The notes under the pieces were generated by a model. It searched no databases, had not been told where the DNA came from, and saw nothing but the letters and a program-made list of their open reading frames with translations. From CAZRNB01 sp964601355 (GTDB lineage Bacteria; Planctomycetota; Phycisphaerae; Sedimentisphaerales; Anaerobacaceae): DNA of 15,407 nt. Location of the stretch: NCBI GenBank assembly GCA_964601355.1, contig CAZRNB010000072.1, forward strand, positions 1-15,407, read 5' to 3'. Below are positions 13,283-15,407 of the stretch, in pieces. The translations under genes and the position numbers were made by a program. Position 1 is the first letter of the stretch; every line of letters begins with the position of its first letter.

Positions 13283-13821
13283 GATATTTCTCTATTCTTT
13301 TTCACCACCCACTGACGTTCGTGGCTCTGTCCAAACGCCATTATCTTACCCTGCTCACTCTTAACATATCTAATTGCAGAGGCAAGTCTTTCTTTCGACC
13401 AAATATATTTTGTGCTGCCATGCCGTGTCCAGTATTTCTTGATAGTCGTTTTGTTGTCACCACTTGTTCTAATGGTCCTTGTGGCATAAGCCTTAAAATT
13501 GACCATCATTTTTTCCGGCTTTTCTTCACCGCTTACGACAATATGAACATGGTTACTCCTGACGTGAACAGCATGTGCAAACCAGCCACGAAACTTGCAC
13601 ACTTCAAAAATCGCCTCCAGAACTGTGTCACGTTGACTTTGCCCTAATGTAAATGGAGGATTCTTAAGGGCACTTTTTTCTTTTCTATTTAGGCCTGGAA
13701 CTGGAGCAATAAAAGCACTACAATACTGATTATGTTCCTTGTCGACACTTCTTCTTTCGTCACCATGCAGCCATGTTCCATAAGTTGTAAACGTTATAAG
13801 ATATGCGATAGGATAATCCAT
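13276..13821 (-). CDS. REP-associated tyrosine transposase (RAYT, Y1/HUH family)
   Basis: 181 residues, complete. The HUH motif is in VHVRSNHVHIVV (H91-V-H93, with N90) and the nucleophilic tyrosine is probably Y112 in FKAYATRTI. The C-terminal WTRHGSTKYIWSKERLASAIRYVKSEQG is typical of the RAYT branch of IS200/IS605-like proteins. These enzymes cut single-stranded DNA at palindromic REP sequences and are usually single-copy, domesticated genes, not mobile ones. Two identical REP-like hairpins lie just upstream (13842-13903), the arrangement expected for a RAYT. The 3' end overlaps the nrnA-like gene by 7 bases. ATG 13821 has only a weak GGGA ribosome site. Confidence 0.92.
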   Translation of the reverse strand: MDYPIAYLITFTTYGTWLHGDERRSVDKEHNQYCSAFIAPVPGLNRKEKSALKNPPFTLGQSQRDTVLEAIFEVCKFRGWFAHAVHVRSNHVHIVVSGEEKPEKMMVNFKAYATRTIRTSGDNKTTIKKYWTRHGSTKYIWSKERLASAIRYVKSEQGKIMAFGQSHERQWVVKKNREISW

Positions 13822-13841
13822 TCCATTTCATCCCATCAGAG

Positions 13842-13862
13842 CCGCGACCGTCAGGGAGCGGT
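13842..13862. repeat. REP-like hairpin, copy 1
   Basis: A 21-base unit, beginning CCGCGACCGT and ending CAGGGAGCGGT, identical to copy 2. It folds as CCGC (13842-13845) with GCGG (13858-13861), then two facing GA steps, CC with GG, and a GTCA loop. It sits between the GH28 stop and the RAYT start. Confidence 0.8.
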
Positions 13863-13882
13863 CATATTAAAATACAAAGACA

Positions 13883-13903
13883 CCGCGACCGTCAGGGAGC
13901 GGT
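13883..13903. repeat. REP-like hairpin, copy 2
   Basis: The same 21 bases as copy 1, 41 bases downstream. One more pair forms here: ACCGC (13882-13886) with GCGGT (13899-13903). G13887/A13898 and A13888/G13897 give tandem G-A mismatches, CC pairs with GG, and the loop is GTCA. It lies 11 bases from the GH28 stop and may also protect the 3' end of that mRNA. Confidence 0.8.
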
Positions 13904-13913
13904 AACTAATCTT

Positions 13914-15290
13914 TTATTTCACGACCTCGCCGTTAATCTTCACATTTTCCAACACAAGATTTTTGACTCCTTCAAGCACATTAGGCCGTTCGACACCGTC
14001 AAACGTACAATCCTTCAGGTGGATGTCGGTGACCGGCGAACGCTCATAAGCATTGATCTGCAGAGCGTACCTGCTCTTTTTGCTGGTGACGTTTTCCAAA
14101 TTTATGTTGCGAACCGTCGGCGTGAACTTGCCCGTATCGCCCTCGCCATAGTAAAATTCGACCCTGACCACAGCTTCGGCAAGCTGGCCAATTGTGACAT
14201 TCCTCATATAGACGTTTTCAACCACACCGCCGCGAACTGAATTTGTTTTGATCCGCAAAGCCCTGTCGAGATTGGGGCTATCCATTGTGCAATTCTCAGA
14301 AAAGACATTTCTTACGCCGCCGGTCATCTCACTGCCCATAACGACTCCACCGTGGCCGTCTTTCATCTCACACTTGCGGACAATTATATTTTCGCTCGGC
14401 ACATTCACCCTTCTGCCATCGTTATTTCTGCCTGACTTTATCGCAATGCAATCATCTCCTGTATTAAAGAAGCAGCCTTCAATAAGGACGTCCCTGCACG
14501 ACTCAGGATTACAGCCATCATTATTGGGACCGTGGCCGATAACGTTTACATCTCTGACAATGATATTTGTTGAAAGCACAGGATGAATATGCCACATAGG
14601 AGAATTCCTGATTGTCACGCCCTCTATCAGAACGTTCTTGCACTTGTAAGGCTGAACCATGTTAGGCCGCAATTTCTTACCGGCTCCGAAAATCCTCTGC
14701 TCAACCGGCACGCCTTCCTCGCCCTGGGTTCTCTGAGCTTTAATATCACCGCCGGCGGTTTTCGTCCATTCCCACCAATTCTCGTAGCTGGCCTGTCCAT
14801 CGAGCGTCCCTTTACCCGTGACAGCGATATTTTCCTGCTCGTAGGCATAGATTAAAGGCGAGTAATTCATGCACTCAACGCCCTCGAACCTTGTAAATAC
14901 GACCGGCAGATATTTATTCGGGTCCACCGAAAATTTAATAGTAGCTCCCTTTGAAACGTGCAGGTTAACGTTGCTTTTCAGATGAATTGCACCGGTGAGG
15001 AACGAACCATTACCAACCAGCACCCTGCCGCCGCCAGCCAGGCCGGCAGCCGTTATAGCCTTGTTAAAAGCCTCGGTGCAATCCGTCTGTCCGTCGCCGA
15101 CGGCGCCATAATCAGAAATATTAAAATCTTTGTCGGGAAATTGCGGAGCTTTAATCCTGCTCAAGATTTCATCAGCCTGCTCCCAGCCGGCATTTACTGT
15201 ACAGGCTGGACCAAACAGCAAACCAAGAAGAAACATAACCAACAAGGCTATGTTTATTGGTTTGTAACAGGTTACTTGTGAGGTTGTCAT
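13914..15290 (-). CDS. Secreted glycoside hydrolase family 28 (polygalacturonase-type)
   Basis: 458 residues. The signal peptide spans about 10-34 (PINIALLVMFLLGLLFGPACTVNA). The mature protein opens with FNISDYGAVGDGQTDCTEAFNKAI and forms a right-handed beta-helix. All GH28 catalytic motifs are present: NNDG (256-259, D258), NTGDDC (276-281, D279/D280), DGHGG (H313) and RIK (R346, K348). The enzyme should hydrolyse galacturonan or a related pectic polymer outside the cytoplasm. The only start codon upstream of the signal peptide's basic end is ATG 15290-15288, and it lies inside the terminal inverted repeat of the element at 15286-15367. No clear Shine-Dalgarno precedes it. The REP pair follows the stop codon. 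Confidence 0.93.
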   Translation of the reverse strand: MTTSQVTCYKPINIALLVMFLLGLLFGPACTVNAGWEQADEILSRIKAPQFPDKDFNISDYGAVGDGQTDCTEAFNKAITAAGLAGGGRVLVGNGSFLTGAIHLKSNVNLHVSKGATIKFSVDPNKYLPVVFTRFEGVECMNYSPLIYAYEQENIAVTGKGTLDGQASYENWWEWTKTAGGDIKAQRTQGEEGVPVEQRIFGAGKKLRPNMVQPYKCKNVLIEGVTIRNSPMWHIHPVLSTNIIVRDVNVIGHGPNNDGCNPESCRDVLIEGCFFNTGDDCIAIKSGRNNDGRRVNVPSENIIVRKCEMKDGHGGVVMGSEMTGGVRNVFSENCTMDSPNLDRALRIKTNSVRGGVVENVYMRNVTIGQLAEAVVRVEFYYGEGDTGKFTPTVRNINLENVTSKKSRYALQINAYERSPVTDIHLKDCTFDGVERPNVLEGVKNLVLENVKINGEVVK

Positions 15291-15367
15291 TGCGAGGCTC
15301 GCTTTGCGAACCGTGGCAATCTTATTCGTTCGAATGATTGAGATTGCTTCGCTTCGCTCGCAATGAC
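15286..15367. mobile_element. MITE-like dispersed repeat with terminal inverted repeats
   Basis: GTCATTGCGAG (15286-15296) and CTCGCAATGAC (15357-15367) are perfect 11-base terminal inverted repeats of an 82-base element. Inner arms GCAATCT (15316-15322) and AGATTGC (15341-15347) and ATTCG/CGAAT at the centre make it a long imperfect hairpin. The GTCATTGCGAG...GGCAATCT pattern is a widespread non-coding repeat type in bacterial genomes. It forms the immediate leader of the GH28 gene and includes its ATG. The remaining 40 bases to the window end show nothing recognisable. Confidence 0.75.
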
Positions 15368-15407
15368 GCTCAGCATTTGATGTTTTATCGAAAACTTGAG
15401 CAATTTT

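Noticed and set aside
13842..13903. Two identical 21-base repeats with a 20-base spacer, resembling a minimal CRISPR unit
   Set aside because: Only two copies, no cas genes, and the repeats fold as REP hairpins next to a RAYT gene, which explains them better.

Overview
The window looks like chromosomal DNA from a planctomycete-type bacterium, most likely a Phycisphaerae/Sedimentisphaerales-like lineage. This is inferred from the gene mix, not from a marker gene. The signs are a single type II-style prepilin of the large planctomycete family, an ECF sigma factor paired with an unrelated membrane partner, a Tat-exported lipoprotein enzyme of the enolase superfamily, a secreted GH28 pectinase, and secreted helical proteins with a pilin-like C-terminus. 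No rRNA, tRNA or cas gene was seen.

Layout. 1-2020: the end of a membrane protein, a secreted protein of unknown function, a pair of opposed terminators, and a small membrane protein on the minus strand. 2125-2884: a promoter and a HEPN/MNT (toxin-antitoxin type) pair that overlap. 2889-4028: a DegT-type aminotransferase with its own promoter and a 5' hairpin. 4122-4911: a long inverted repeat, then an excisionase-type HTH fused to a receiver domain that has lost its phosphorylation residues. 5028-7145 (minus): a prepilin with a strong promoter, and an ECF sigma/membrane-partner operon. 7338-8222: a PflX-type radical SAM protein. 8223-8879: gene-free on the plus strand, with a chain of stable hairpins that ends in a textbook terminator; this is a candidate non-coding RNA.

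8880-10145 (minus): a Tat/lipoprotein enolase-superfamily enzyme. 10385-10507: a relic of a second PflX C-terminus. 10559-11371 (minus): a predicted outer-membrane beta-barrel protein with an elaborate promoter region. 11522-13821 (minus): a tight cluster in the order REP-associated (HUH/Y1) transposase, NrnA-like DHH phosphoesterase, DUF72 protein. 13842-13903: two identical REP-like hairpins just upstream of the transposase. 13914-15290 (minus): a GH28 glycoside hydrolase whose only usable ATG lies inside the terminal inverted repeat of a MITE-like element (15286-15367).

How the genes may work together. The GH28 enzyme, the sugar-acid-dehydratase-like enolase-superfamily protein and the beta-barrel protein would fit extracellular pectin or uronate use, but they are separate transcription units and the link is inference. 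The most unusual items are the candidate structured RNA at 8481-8776, the REP/transposase/nrnA arrangement, the start codon supplied by a repeat, the de-phosphorylated receiver regulator, and the decayed pflX copy.
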